Assembly (NCBI GenBank): GCA_025455285.1
Contig: JALOMU010000003.1
Coordinates: forward strand, 1-12,653
Source: Flavihumibacter sp.
Lineage (GTDB): Bacteria > Bacteroidota > Bacteroidia > Chitinophagales > Chitinophagaceae
Direction: 5' to 3'
Length of the DNA stretch: 12,653 nt
Below, one piece after another: positions 1 through 5,969 of the stretch; the first letter of the stretch is position 1; each line of letters begins with the position of its first letter. The notes below the pieces were generated by a model. The model was not told the DNA's origin. It made no database searches and worked only from the letters and a program-made list of their open reading frames with translations. A program made the translations under genes and the position numbers.

Positions 1-1
1 T

Positions 2-1987
2 GGAACAGTTATTGGGACCAATACCAATGGTGTATTCAGCAATGTGCCTTATGGTTCTTACTGTATGGAAGTGCAAAACGATCCGGCATGTTACGATACA
101 TTGATTACACGTTGCATGACGGTTACGCAAATCGCTCCATCTGCAGGCGGTATAAATATCTCAAATCGTACGTGTAACGGATTTACAGCAAGGGTTGCAT
201 GGACTAATAACTTCAGTTCGCCAACTTATACGCTTCGCGATTCTGCAAACAATGTAGTAACAACCAATTCGACAGGTCAGTTTAGTAACATTCCTTATGG
301 TTCCTACTGTATTGGAATCAGGGATAATTGTTATGATACCACAATTACCCGTTGCTTTGAGGTTCGTCGTGTTTCACCAGGCATTTCCTTACTTGCGCAA
401 CCATCCTGTGTGTTTAACAAAACCAATATCAGGGTTACTGCATCGAATGGATTCGGACCTTATACTATCAATGTTTATACACCCGCGGATTCACTGGTAG
501 CAACAGCAACCAGCTGGAGTACCACCTTATGGGCAAATGGACTGGATATGTTACCGGGAGGTCAGCAGTACCGGGTAGAATTAACCGATAATTGCGGTAG
601 TGCTACTAGTGGTAATATTACTCCTGTGATGAGCACCTTCAACAGCGATCTGCAGGTAACCGCCAAATGTCCGTCTGGTGTAAACCAGAATGGCTCTTCT
701 GAGTTAACCGTAACCGTTAGTTCCAATCTTGGAGTGATTAGTCCGGTTATCATTCGGAAAGATGGCAATGTTGTGAATATGCCATATAATACCGGATCCG
801 TGGCTGTTTATAAATGGATGGATCTGGAACCAGCCACCTATGTAATTCAATACAATCTTCCGGGAAGCTGCAACAACAAAGGATATGATACCGTGGTGGT
901 GGGAGCATATCAATATCCCCAACTGGATAAATCAGCTTCCTACCAGTGTGATAACAATTCCTTCAGTGTTGGTGCCAATGTTACCGGTGGTGCTCCACCG
1001 TTCATGTACGAGATCATCGGAAGTGTTCCGGCTGCACCATCAATTGTAGCAGCACCTCAGGCAAGTCCGGTATTTAATATCAATAATGGCAGTAGCTATT
1101 CATTGGTTCGTTTGAGAGTAATTGACTTCTGTGGTAATGCAACGCTGAATGATGTCAGTGTTCTGCCATTGCAGAATATCGTTGTAACTGCGCAATCCGA
1201 TTGTTATTATACAGATGTTACCCTGTCTGTACCGGTTTTCCCCAATGCCAGTTATGAATGGTATCAGAAATTATCTGACACAGACAGTGTACTGGTAAGT
1301 ACAGATCGGGAGTACATGATTCCTTATCTGGAACCGGATGGAATTGGTGAATATGTATCAAAAGTTTCCGTGAATAACGGATGTTTGATCAGACTGAGCT
1401 ATTACAATGTAACCGGAAATTGTGGGGGCGTATTATCTGATAAGATCAAACTGAATGGAAAAACGATCCGAAAAGCACACCAGTTGACCTGGAATCATTT
1501 ACAAACAGGTGATATCGTTCGTTATCAGGTAGAGCGACTGCATTCTGTTACAAACGAATTCCAGGTAATAGGTGAAGTTAATGTTACAGGCAACCGCGCA
1601 GGAACTCAGTTTAGTTATACCGATGACCGGCTGACAGGGCCACTTCACCAATACCGGATTAAAGCCATTGATAAGAGCGGCAGAGTAAGCTATAGTAACC
1701 TGGTGAAATTAAAAACGGAAGCGTCAGCGGTACTTCCCATCCGGATCTATCCAAACCCGGTGAAAGATATGGTGAATATCTCATTCCAGGCAAATCAACC
1801 GGGACTGTATCAGTTAGATCTAATGAATGTTGCCGGCCAGGTATTGTACCAGACCCAAAAAGCGGTAGGTGGACCTGTAACCGTTACCCTGGAGCGAAAA
1901 CTATCCATGAAGCCAGGCGTTTACTTCCTGAAAGTCAGAAATACGGAGACCGGAGTGGAAACTATTGAGAAATTACTGTTCCAATAA
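2..1987 (+). CDS. T9SS-secreted repetitive cell-surface protein (5' end outside window)
   Basis: The frame is open from base 2 to the TAA at 1985-1987, so 661 residues are visible and the true start lies upstream. The GTG at 44 is internal, because the repeat homology continues to its left. Visible order: cysteine-containing beta-rich repeats with paired 'YGSYC...CYDT.ITRC' blocks (about residues 10-121), further diverged Ig-like segments with Cys pairs to about residue 480, an FnIII-like segment (about 485-575, with 'YQVERL' and 'YRIKAIDKSGRVSYSN'), and a final ~80-residue type A T9SS sorting domain with 'IRIYPNPVKDMVNISF', 'MNVAGQVLYQ' and 'GVYFLKV'. Such proteins cross the outer membrane by T9SS and are usually attached to the surface or released after the tail is removed. 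An adhesin-like or structural role is inferred; no enzymatic motif is seen. The lipoprotein gene follows after 36 bases. Confidence 0.9.
   Translation, partial: GTVIGTNTNGVFSNVPYGSYCMEVQNDPACYDTLITRCMTVTQIAPSAGGINISNRTCNGFTARVAWTNNFSSPTYTLRDSANNVVTTNSTGQFSNIPYGSYCIGIRDNCYDTTITRCFEVRRVSPGISLLAQPSCVFNKTNIRVTASNGFGPYTINVYTPADSLVATATSWSTTLWANGLDMLPGGQQYRVELTDNCGSATSGNITPVMSTFNSDLQVTAKCPSGVNQNGSSELTVTVSSNLGVISPVIIRKDGNVVNMPYNTGSVAVYKWMDLEPATYVIQYNLPGSCNNKGYDTVVVGAYQYPQLDKSASYQCDNNSFSVGANVTGGAPPFMYEIIGSVPAAPSIVAAPQASPVFNINNGSSYSLVRLRVIDFCGNATLNDVSVLPLQNIVVTAQSDCYYTDVTLSVPVFPNASYEWYQKLSDTDSVLVSTDREYMIPYLEPDGIGEYVSKVSVNNGCLIRLSYYNVTGNCGGVLSDKIKLNGKTIRKAHQLTWNHLQTGDIVRYQVERLHSVTNEFQVIGEVNVTGNRAGTQFSYTDDRLTGPLHQYRIKAIDKSGRVSYSNLVKLKTEASAVLPIRIYPNPVKDMVNISFQANQPGLYQLDLMNVAGQVLYQTQKAVGGPVTVTLERKLSMKPGVYFLKVRNTETGVETIEKLLFQ
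29..364 (+). repeat. Tandem protein repeat, about 246-bp (82-residue) period
   Basis: Bases 29-124 encode 'GVFSNVPYGSYCMEV...CYDTLITRCMTV'. Bases 275-364 encode 'GQFSNIPYGSYCIGI...CYDTTITRCFEV'. The copies are 246 bases apart at their left ends, and the second lacks two codons. They agree at the DNA level in stretches such as CCTTATGGTTC (47-57 and 293-303). The first copy runs towards the window edge, so more copies probably lie upstream. Later segments of the protein are too diverged to align by eye. Confidence 0.75.
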
Positions 1988-1991
1988 TTTG

Positions 1992-2033
1992 ACTGCAGCA
2001 TATAAGTAATTATTTTTACTAATATGCTGCAGT
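1992..2033 (+). promoter_or_regulatory. Long hairpin covering the start codon of the lipoprotein gene
   Basis: ACTGCAGCATAT (1992-2003) is perfectly complementary to ATATGCTGCAGT (2022-2033), giving a 12-bp stem. After one A/A mismatch the inner bases AGTAA (2005-2009) and TTACT (2016-2020) add five pairs around a 6-base loop. The right arm contains the ATG at 2024-2026. No strong U-run follows, so this is a poor intrinsic terminator for the upstream gene. It may instead hide the start codon, or protect a processed 3' end. The structure is visible in the sequence; its function is inferred. Confidence 0.5.
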
Positions 2034-2905
2034 TATTCCCTAAAAACACTGGCCTGGTGCTGGTTGTCTTTTTACTTTCCTGTACCAAATCGGGTGAATC
2101 TGATGTTATTCAACCGCTGTTTAAAGAATCTGTAGGTACGCTATTGCCAGGAAATTTTCCGGGAGAAGTATCCGGTATTGCAGATAGTTATGCACAGCCT
2201 GGTTCGATCTGGATGATTCAGGACAGCCAAAATGGCAATGAGTTGCTTCGGGTAAATCATTCCGGAGAATTACAGGAAGAAGTAGCGCTGCCTGGATCCG
2301 AAAACCGTGATTGGGAAGACCTGGCTATTGGAACTGGACCAGATCCGGCACTAAAGTATCTATACATTGCTGAAACCGGCGACAATGCGAACCAGTATTC
2401 GGAATATGCCATTTACCGGATAGAAGAACCCGGAGCAGGAGTTACAACCGTGCAGAATCTGGTAAAAATCCGGTTTGTATATGAAGATGGAGTTTCTCAC
2501 AATACAGAGGCCATCCTGGTTGAGCCTGCAACAAAAGATATTATTTTGGTAACCAAAGAAAAGCCTGCAACGATTTTTGTACTGCGTTTTCCTTATAAAA
2601 CAAATGAACTGAATACAGCTGTACTCGCTGGTTCAACTAAACTGGAAAGAGTAACCGGGGCAGCTATTGGAGGAGATGGTAAAGAACTGTTGCTCAGGAC
2701 CTATACAGGAATCTTTTACTGGAAAAGGAATAATGGTGAATCTGCAGAAGTGGCGTTACAACGGGAAGCTGTTTCGATACCACCAGCACTCGAGCCTCAG
2801 GGAGAAGCCATCGCGTTTAAAACAGACCTCAAGGGTTTTTATACACTAAGTGAAAATGGAGGATTGCCGCTTACACTCCGACTTAATTATTACGCACGGA
2901 ATTAA
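2024..2905 (+). CDS. Lipoprotein of unknown function, probably beta-propeller-like
   Basis: This is a 293-residue protein with a signal peptide ending in the lipobox 'FLLSC', so Cys20 should be lipidated; acidic residues follow ('TKSGESD'). The body has repeated beta-strand blocks: 'VSGIADSYAQPGSIWMIQDS', 'ENRDWEDLAIG', 'LYIAETGDNANQYSEYAIYRIEEP' and 'NTEAILVEP', ending with 'EGEAIAFK'-like and 'GFYTLSENG' motifs (visible as 'QGEAIAFKTDLKG'). This resembles propeller lipoproteins of the SdiA-regulated or phytase-esterase-like kind found widely in Bacteroidota, but I cannot assign a substrate or catalytic residues. ATG 2024 is the only reasonable start, since an in-frame TAA lies at 2003-2005. 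The start is inside a hairpin. The last 23 bases overlap the end of the convergent ytxJ. It may be cotranscribed with the surface-protein gene 36 bases upstream. Confidence 0.8.
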   Translation: MLQLFPKNTGLVLVVFLLSCTKSGESDVIQPLFKESVGTLLPGNFPGEVSGIADSYAQPGSIWMIQDSQNGNELLRVNHSGELQEEVALPGSENRDWEDLAIGTGPDPALKYLYIAETGDNANQYSEYAIYRIEEPGAGVTTVQNLVKIRFVYEDGVSHNTEAILVEPATKDIILVTKEKPATIFVLRFPYKTNELNTAVLAGSTKLERVTGAAIGGDGKELLLRTYTGIFYWKRNNGESAEVALQREAVSIPPALEPQGEAIAFKTDLKGFYTLSENGGLPLTLRLNYYARN

Positions 2906-3227
2906 CTGCTTCTTCGAGTTCAGCCATGGAAATACCCATATGACTCGCAGTATAAACAATTGATTCATTCCGGATCAGGAGTATCTGTGGAGATTCGTGT
3001 TCAATACCAAACTCATTGGCTACCGCATTAGAAACAGGACGAAATTGAATCAGATCCAAAAAGTGAAAATCAACTCCTTCCGGTGGAGTTGATTTTTCTA
3101 ACCTGTTTTTTGCCATAGCACTTATGGAACAGCGCGTGCTATGCTTAAAAATTACCTGTGGTTTATGGTGTGATGCCTTCCGGATAACTTCAATTTGTTC
3201 CAGGCTGGAGAGCGTATTCCAATTCAT
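2883..3227 (-). CDS. ytxJ: Bacillithiol-system redox protein YtxJ (bacilliredoxin-like)
   Basis: This is a 114-residue thioredoxin-fold protein of the usual YtxJ length. The active-site block 'VIFKHSTRCSISAMAKNRL' (residues 25-43) carries a single Cys33 in the TRCSIS context. A later 'FGIEHESPQILLIRNESIVYTASH' contains the cis-Pro of the thioredoxin fold (SPQ). The family is tied to bacillithiol, the low-molecular-weight thiol of Firmicutes and many Bacteroidota; B. subtilis YtxJ (BrxC) removes bacillithiol from S-thiolated proteins. A cytoplasmic role in reversing S-bacillithiolation is inferred from family. There is no signal peptide. The gene is probably cotranscribed with the mini-lipoprotein gene ending 16 bases upstream. 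Its 3' end overlaps the convergent lipoprotein gene by 23 bases, and codons about 44-54 hold a perfect inverted repeat. Confidence 0.9.
   Translation of the reverse strand: MNWNTLSSLEQIEVIRKASHHKPQVIFKHSTRCSISAMAKNRLEKSTPPEGVDFHFLDLIQFRPVSNAVANEFGIEHESPQILLIRNESIVYTASHMGISMAELEEAVNSVRNN
3066..3096 (+). terminator. Perfect 12-bp inverted repeat inside ytxJ, terminator-like on + strand
   Basis: AAAATCAACTCC (3066-3077) pairs perfectly with GGAGTTGATTTT (3085-3096) across a 7-base loop. On the + strand the right arm ends in a run of five T (3093-3097), the form of an intrinsic terminator. It sits 160 bases after the stop of the + strand lipoprotein gene and could end its transcripts. On the minus strand it encodes the 'KSTPPEGVDF' part of YtxJ. 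By a rough count, a 12-bp stem with a short loop is expected about 0.01 times in a window of this size. Confidence 0.4.
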
Positions 3228-3243
3228 AGTTAACAGCTATTAT

Positions 3244-3357
3244 TTAGTAACCAACCATACCGGCAGACATCTTACACCCCCCTCTAGAGGTAGTACAAGA
3301 GCTGAAACCCACAGCAAGTAAACTTGCCAATCCAATTACTATCAATAGTTTTTTCAT
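3244..3357 (-). CDS. Mini-lipoprotein, 37 residues, upstream of ytxJ
   Basis: Minus-strand ATG at 3357-3355 to TAA at 3246-3244. The protein begins MKKLLIVIGLASLLAVGF and continues SSC, a textbook lipoprotein signal: two lysines, a hydrophobic core of about 15 residues, then a lipobox-like 'FSSC' with Cys21. The mature peptide would be only 17 residues, 'CTTSRGGCKMSAGMVGY', with a second cysteine (Cys28) and a Gly-Tyr end. The N-terminal charge, hydrophobic core and lipobox in one short frame make a chance ORF unlikely. It ends 16 bases before the ytxJ ATG in the same direction, suggesting an operon. It would sit in the inner or outer membrane facing the periplasm or outside. No function can be assigned, and I recognise no named family. 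Confidence 0.78.
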   Translation of the reverse strand: MKKLLIVIGLASLLAVGFSSCTTSRGGCKMSAGMVGY

Positions 3358-3497
3358 GTTTTCCAGATTTATTGATACTCTCTTGCAAATTACATACCTA
3401 AGTCCAATTAACCATTGAAAAGAGATGGATACATATAATTTATTAATAATTTATGGTATGGTTAACAGGAGCTGATTGGGTAAACTGTCAATAAGTG
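3358..3497. promoter_or_regulatory. Divergent intergenic region between mini-lipoprotein/ytxJ and the exonuclease
   Basis: This AT-rich spacer separates two divergent transcripts. It holds the direct repeat ATAATTTAT at 3435-3443 and 3446-3454, whose starts are 11 bases (one helical turn) apart. It also holds an inverted pair TTAACCAT (3408-3415) and ATGGTTAA (3458-3465). For the minus-strand genes the best -7 candidate is TAATTTG (complement of 3386-3392), which is one base short of TAnnTTTG and has no well-placed TTG. The plus-strand promoter is listed separately. Operator function is speculative. Confidence 0.35.
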
Positions 3498-3505
3498 TAC
3501 ATTTG
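3476..3505 (+). promoter_or_regulatory. Consensus Bacteroidota promoter for the exonuclease gene
   Basis: TTG at 3476-3478 (-33 element), 19 bases of spacer, then TACATTTG at 3498-3505, an exact match to the TAnnTTTG -7 element of the Bacteroidota housekeeping sigma factor. The ATG begins at 3510, only four bases after the element. Transcription should therefore start at or within a few bases of the start codon, giving a leaderless or nearly leaderless mRNA. Confidence 0.8.
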
Positions 3506-3509
3506 CGCC

Positions 3510-4280
3510 ATGCCATTACAATTACAACGACCAATAGCATTTATTGACCTTGAGACAACCGGCACCAACCTAGGGACCGACAGAATTGTGGAGATAGCGA
3601 TCGTAAGAATCGGAAAGGACAACAGCAGAACAAATAAAAGGAAGTTAATTAACCCGGAAATGCCGATACCGGTTGGTGCTTCTGATATACATGGCATCAC
3701 AGATGAAATGGTCAAAGACGCTCCGACTTTTCGCCAAATTGCCAATGAATTGAAGCAATTCATGGAGAATTGTGATCTGGCCGGATACAATTCCAATCGT
3801 TTCGATATTCCGCTGCTGGTGGAAGAGTTTTTACGTGCAGGTCTTGAGTTTGAAGTTGGTTCCCGCAGATTACTGGATGTTCAGAAGATCTTTCACCTGA
3901 TGGAACAGCGGACACTGAGCGCAGCATATAAATTCTATTGTAATAAGACACTGGATGGGGCGCATAGCGCAGAAGTGGATGCAACAGCAACCTGGGAAGT
4001 TCTGGAGGCGCAATTGATCCGGTATCCGCAATTGGGTGATACAGTTGAATCCGTTATTAAATTCATTGGAGAGGAACAAATCGTTGATTTCGCCCGTCGC
4101 TTTATATTGGTAAATGGAGTGGAAGTATTCAATTTTGGCAAACATAAAGGACGCCCTGTTGCTGATGTCTTAAAATCAGAGCCACAGTATTACGACTGGA
4201 TGATGAAGGGCGATTTTCCGCTTCATACCAAACAAAAATTGACTGAAATTTTAAACAGGACCCTCCTGAAGAAGCCTTAA
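3510..4280 (+). CDS. DnaQ-like DEDDh 3'-5' exonuclease with ExoX-like C-terminal domain
   Basis: 256 residues from the ATG at 3510. An earlier in-frame GTG at 3495 lies in the promoter and is rejected. The exonuclease core occupies about residues 8-170: Exo I 'AFIDLETTG' with Asp13 and Glu15, Exo II 'YNSNRFDIPLL' with Asp99, and Exo III 'HSAEVDA' with His152 and Asp157. These are the five DEDDh residues that bind two metals and hydrolyse DNA or RNA 3' to 5'. After a linker, residues about 205-250 ('FNFGKHKGRPVADVL...YYDWMMKGDF') match the ExoX-like C-terminal domain, thought to help nucleic acid binding. It is not the replicative proofreader by context; a repair or RNA-processing role is inferred. 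All catalytic residues are present and there is no signal peptide. It is followed after 23 bases by the GT2 gene. Confidence 0.88.
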   Translation: MPLQLQRPIAFIDLETTGTNLGTDRIVEIAIVRIGKDNSRTNKRKLINPEMPIPVGASDIHGITDEMVKDAPTFRQIANELKQFMENCDLAGYNSNRFDIPLLVEEFLRAGLEFEVGSRRLLDVQKIFHLMEQRTLSAAYKFYCNKTLDGAHSAEVDATATWEVLEAQLIRYPQLGDTVESVIKFIGEEQIVDFARRFILVNGVEVFNFGKHKGRPVADVLKSEPQYYDWMMKGDFPLHTKQKLTEILNRTLLKKP

Positions 4281-4303
4281 TTCAAGTAATTTCGCATCCG
4301 TTT

Positions 4304-5065
4304 TTGGAAAAGATAGTCATAATACCCACGTATAACGAGAAGGAAAATATTTCTTCTATCCTGCAGGCTATATTCGGGCTGCAGCAGGATTTTCATGTAT
4401 TGGTAATTGATGATGGGTCACCGGACGGTACGGCACAGATTGTTCAGGGTTTACAGCAGCAGTATACGGGACAGTTATTCCTTGAACAGCGTACCGGTAA
4501 ACTTGGATTGGGAACAGCTTATATTCATGGCTTTAAATGGTCGCTTGCCAAAGGCTATAGGTATATATTCGAAATGGATGCAGATTTCTCCCATAATCCC
4601 AAAGACCTTCAGCGGCTTTACCTTGCCTGTTCAGAAGGAGGGGCCGATCTGGCAATAGGCTCAAGGTGGGTAAAAGGCGGTGGTACGGTAAACTGGCCCT
4701 GGGATCGGATTTTTTTATCAAAAGGAGGAAGCTGGTATACGCGCATTATAACCTGGATGCCCGTAAAAGACACAACCGCAGGCTTTGTCTGTTATAAAAA
4801 GGAAGTACTGGAAGCCATCAATCTGGATGAAATTCGATTTCTCGGTTATGCATTTCAGATAGAAATGAAATTTGCCGCCTGGAAACTGGGATTTAAGATA
4901 AAAGAGGTTCCCATCATATTTGAGGACCGCCAGTATGGTGTTTCAAAAATGCACAAAGGTATCGTAAAGGAAGGTGTACTTGGGGTGCTGAAACTTCGCT
5001 GGGAGAGTCTGTTCAAAGACTACCATAACCGGATGAAAAATAATGAAGAAGAAGTTGCTGCATGA
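4304..5065 (+). CDS. GT2 polyprenol-phosphate mannose synthase-like glycosyltransferase (Dpm1 type)
   Basis: 253 residues from a TTG start at 4304; no in-frame ATG exists upstream, and 'MEKIVIIPTYNEKENI' is the normal N terminus of the family. Motifs: 'VIDDGSPDGT' (residues 35-43, nucleotide-sugar binding), 'EMDADFSHNP' with the metal-binding D92-A-D94, 'GSRWVKGGGTVNWP', and 'KDTTAGFVCYKKEVL'. The enzyme should transfer mannose (or a similar sugar) from a GDP-sugar to a polyprenyl phosphate at the inner membrane face. It lacks the C-terminal membrane segments or GtrA domain of some relatives, so it is probably peripheral. Its stop overlaps the EamA start as ATGA, implying translational coupling. 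A weak -7-like TAATTTCG lies at 4287-4294. The sugar specificity is inferred from family. Confidence 0.85.
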   Translation: MEKIVIIPTYNEKENISSILQAIFGLQQDFHVLVIDDGSPDGTAQIVQGLQQQYTGQLFLEQRTGKLGLGTAYIHGFKWSLAKGYRYIFEMDADFSHNPKDLQRLYLACSEGGADLAIGSRWVKGGGTVNWPWDRIFLSKGGSWYTRIITWMPVKDTTAGFVCYKKEVLEAINLDEIRFLGYAFQIEMKFAAWKLGFKIKEVPIIFEDRQYGVSKMHKGIVKEGVLGVLKLRWESLFKDYHNRMKNNEEEVAA

Positions 5066-5931
5066 AAACTGCTTTTATTCGGTTGCATATCGCCGTTATA
5101 CTGGCAGGTTTTACAGGCGTTCTGGGCAGATTAATTACACTGAATGAGGCCCTTATCGTATTCTACAGGCTGCTATTAAGTGCACTTGCACTATGGCTTA
5201 TTGCCGCATTCCGGAAGACCATCAAAAAAATTCCATTATCTCAACTGGCTGCCATCTTTGGAGTCGGTTTCATAGCTGCCATACATTGGGTAACATTTTA
5301 TGGAGCGATAAAATATTCCAATGTATCGGTTACGCTGGTATGTTTTTCCTCTATTGGATTTTTTACTGCGCTGGTAGAACCTTTAATGCTGAGGAAAAAA
5401 CCGGTCTGGCAGGAGCTGGCATTGGGCTTATTGGTTATTCTTGGCATATTTATCATTTTTCAATTTGATACCCGCTATCAAACCGGTATTATTATTGGTG
5501 TAATATCAGCCTTTCTGGGGGCCATCTTTCCTGTGTTGAACAGAATCCTGTTGAAGAAGGTTACGGTAGAAACACTGGTAACCTATGAGCTCACTGGAGG
5601 ATTACTTACATTAAGTTGTATAATGCCTGTTTATCTTTATTTTTTTCCAGCAAATGTACTTATCCCAAGTTGGTCTGATTGGGGTTGGTTGCTCGTTTTA
5701 TCACTGATTTGTACTGTATGGGCATTTTATTTATCAGCTTACGCACTTCAACATATTTCCGCTTTTACGGTAAATCTTACTTATAACCTGGAGCCGGTTT
5801 ATGGTATATTACTGGCTTTTTTTATATTCCAGGAAAATGCAGCACTTGGGTTACATTTTTATGTTGGGCTGCTTATTATCATATCTGCCGTTTTACTGCA
5901 GTTGTTTCGTGTCTGGAAAGCACATCGATAA
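5062..5931 (+). CDS. EamA-family (DMT superfamily) membrane transporter
   Basis: 289 residues, almost wholly hydrophobic, with about ten predicted membrane helices arranged as two EamA repeats. The first half runs from 'LHIAVILAGFTGVLG' through 'HWVTFYGAIKYSNVSVTL' and 'VEPLMLRKKP'. The second half runs from 'GIIIGVISAFLGAIFPVLNRIL' through 'LNLEP'-type 'VNLTYNLEPVYGILLAFFIF' to a basic end 'LFRVWKAHR'. The family exports amino acids, nucleosides or other small metabolites, or acts on lipid-linked sugars in distant relatives (ArnE/F). Substrate cannot be read from sequence. The ATG overlaps the GT2 stop by four bases (ATGA), so the two are coupled, which makes a shared glycolipid pathway possible but unproven. 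The S9 peptidase gene follows after 38 bases. Confidence 0.88.
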   Translation: MKTAFIRLHIAVILAGFTGVLGRLITLNEALIVFYRLLLSALALWLIAAFRKTIKKIPLSQLAAIFGVGFIAAIHWVTFYGAIKYSNVSVTLVCFSSIGFFTALVEPLMLRKKPVWQELALGLLVILGIFIIFQFDTRYQTGIIIGVISAFLGAIFPVLNRILLKKVTVETLVTYELTGGLLTLSCIMPVYLYFFPANVLIPSWSDWGWLLVLSLICTVWAFYLSAYALQHISAFTVNLTYNLEPVYGILLAFFIFQENAALGLHFYVGLLIIISAVLLQLFRVWKAHR

Positions 5932-5969
5932 ACCGGATTCCTTAATTTTAGCTACTAAACAGTACACAC

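Noticed and set aside
3281..3290. 10-bp palindrome CCTCTAGAGG next to a C run.
   Set aside because: It lies inside the mini-lipoprotein codons (TSRGG) and is too short to be significant.
3495..3509. GTG at 3495 as an upstream start of the exonuclease.
   Set aside because: It overlaps the perfect -7 promoter element, and the added residues MYICA are not part of the family.
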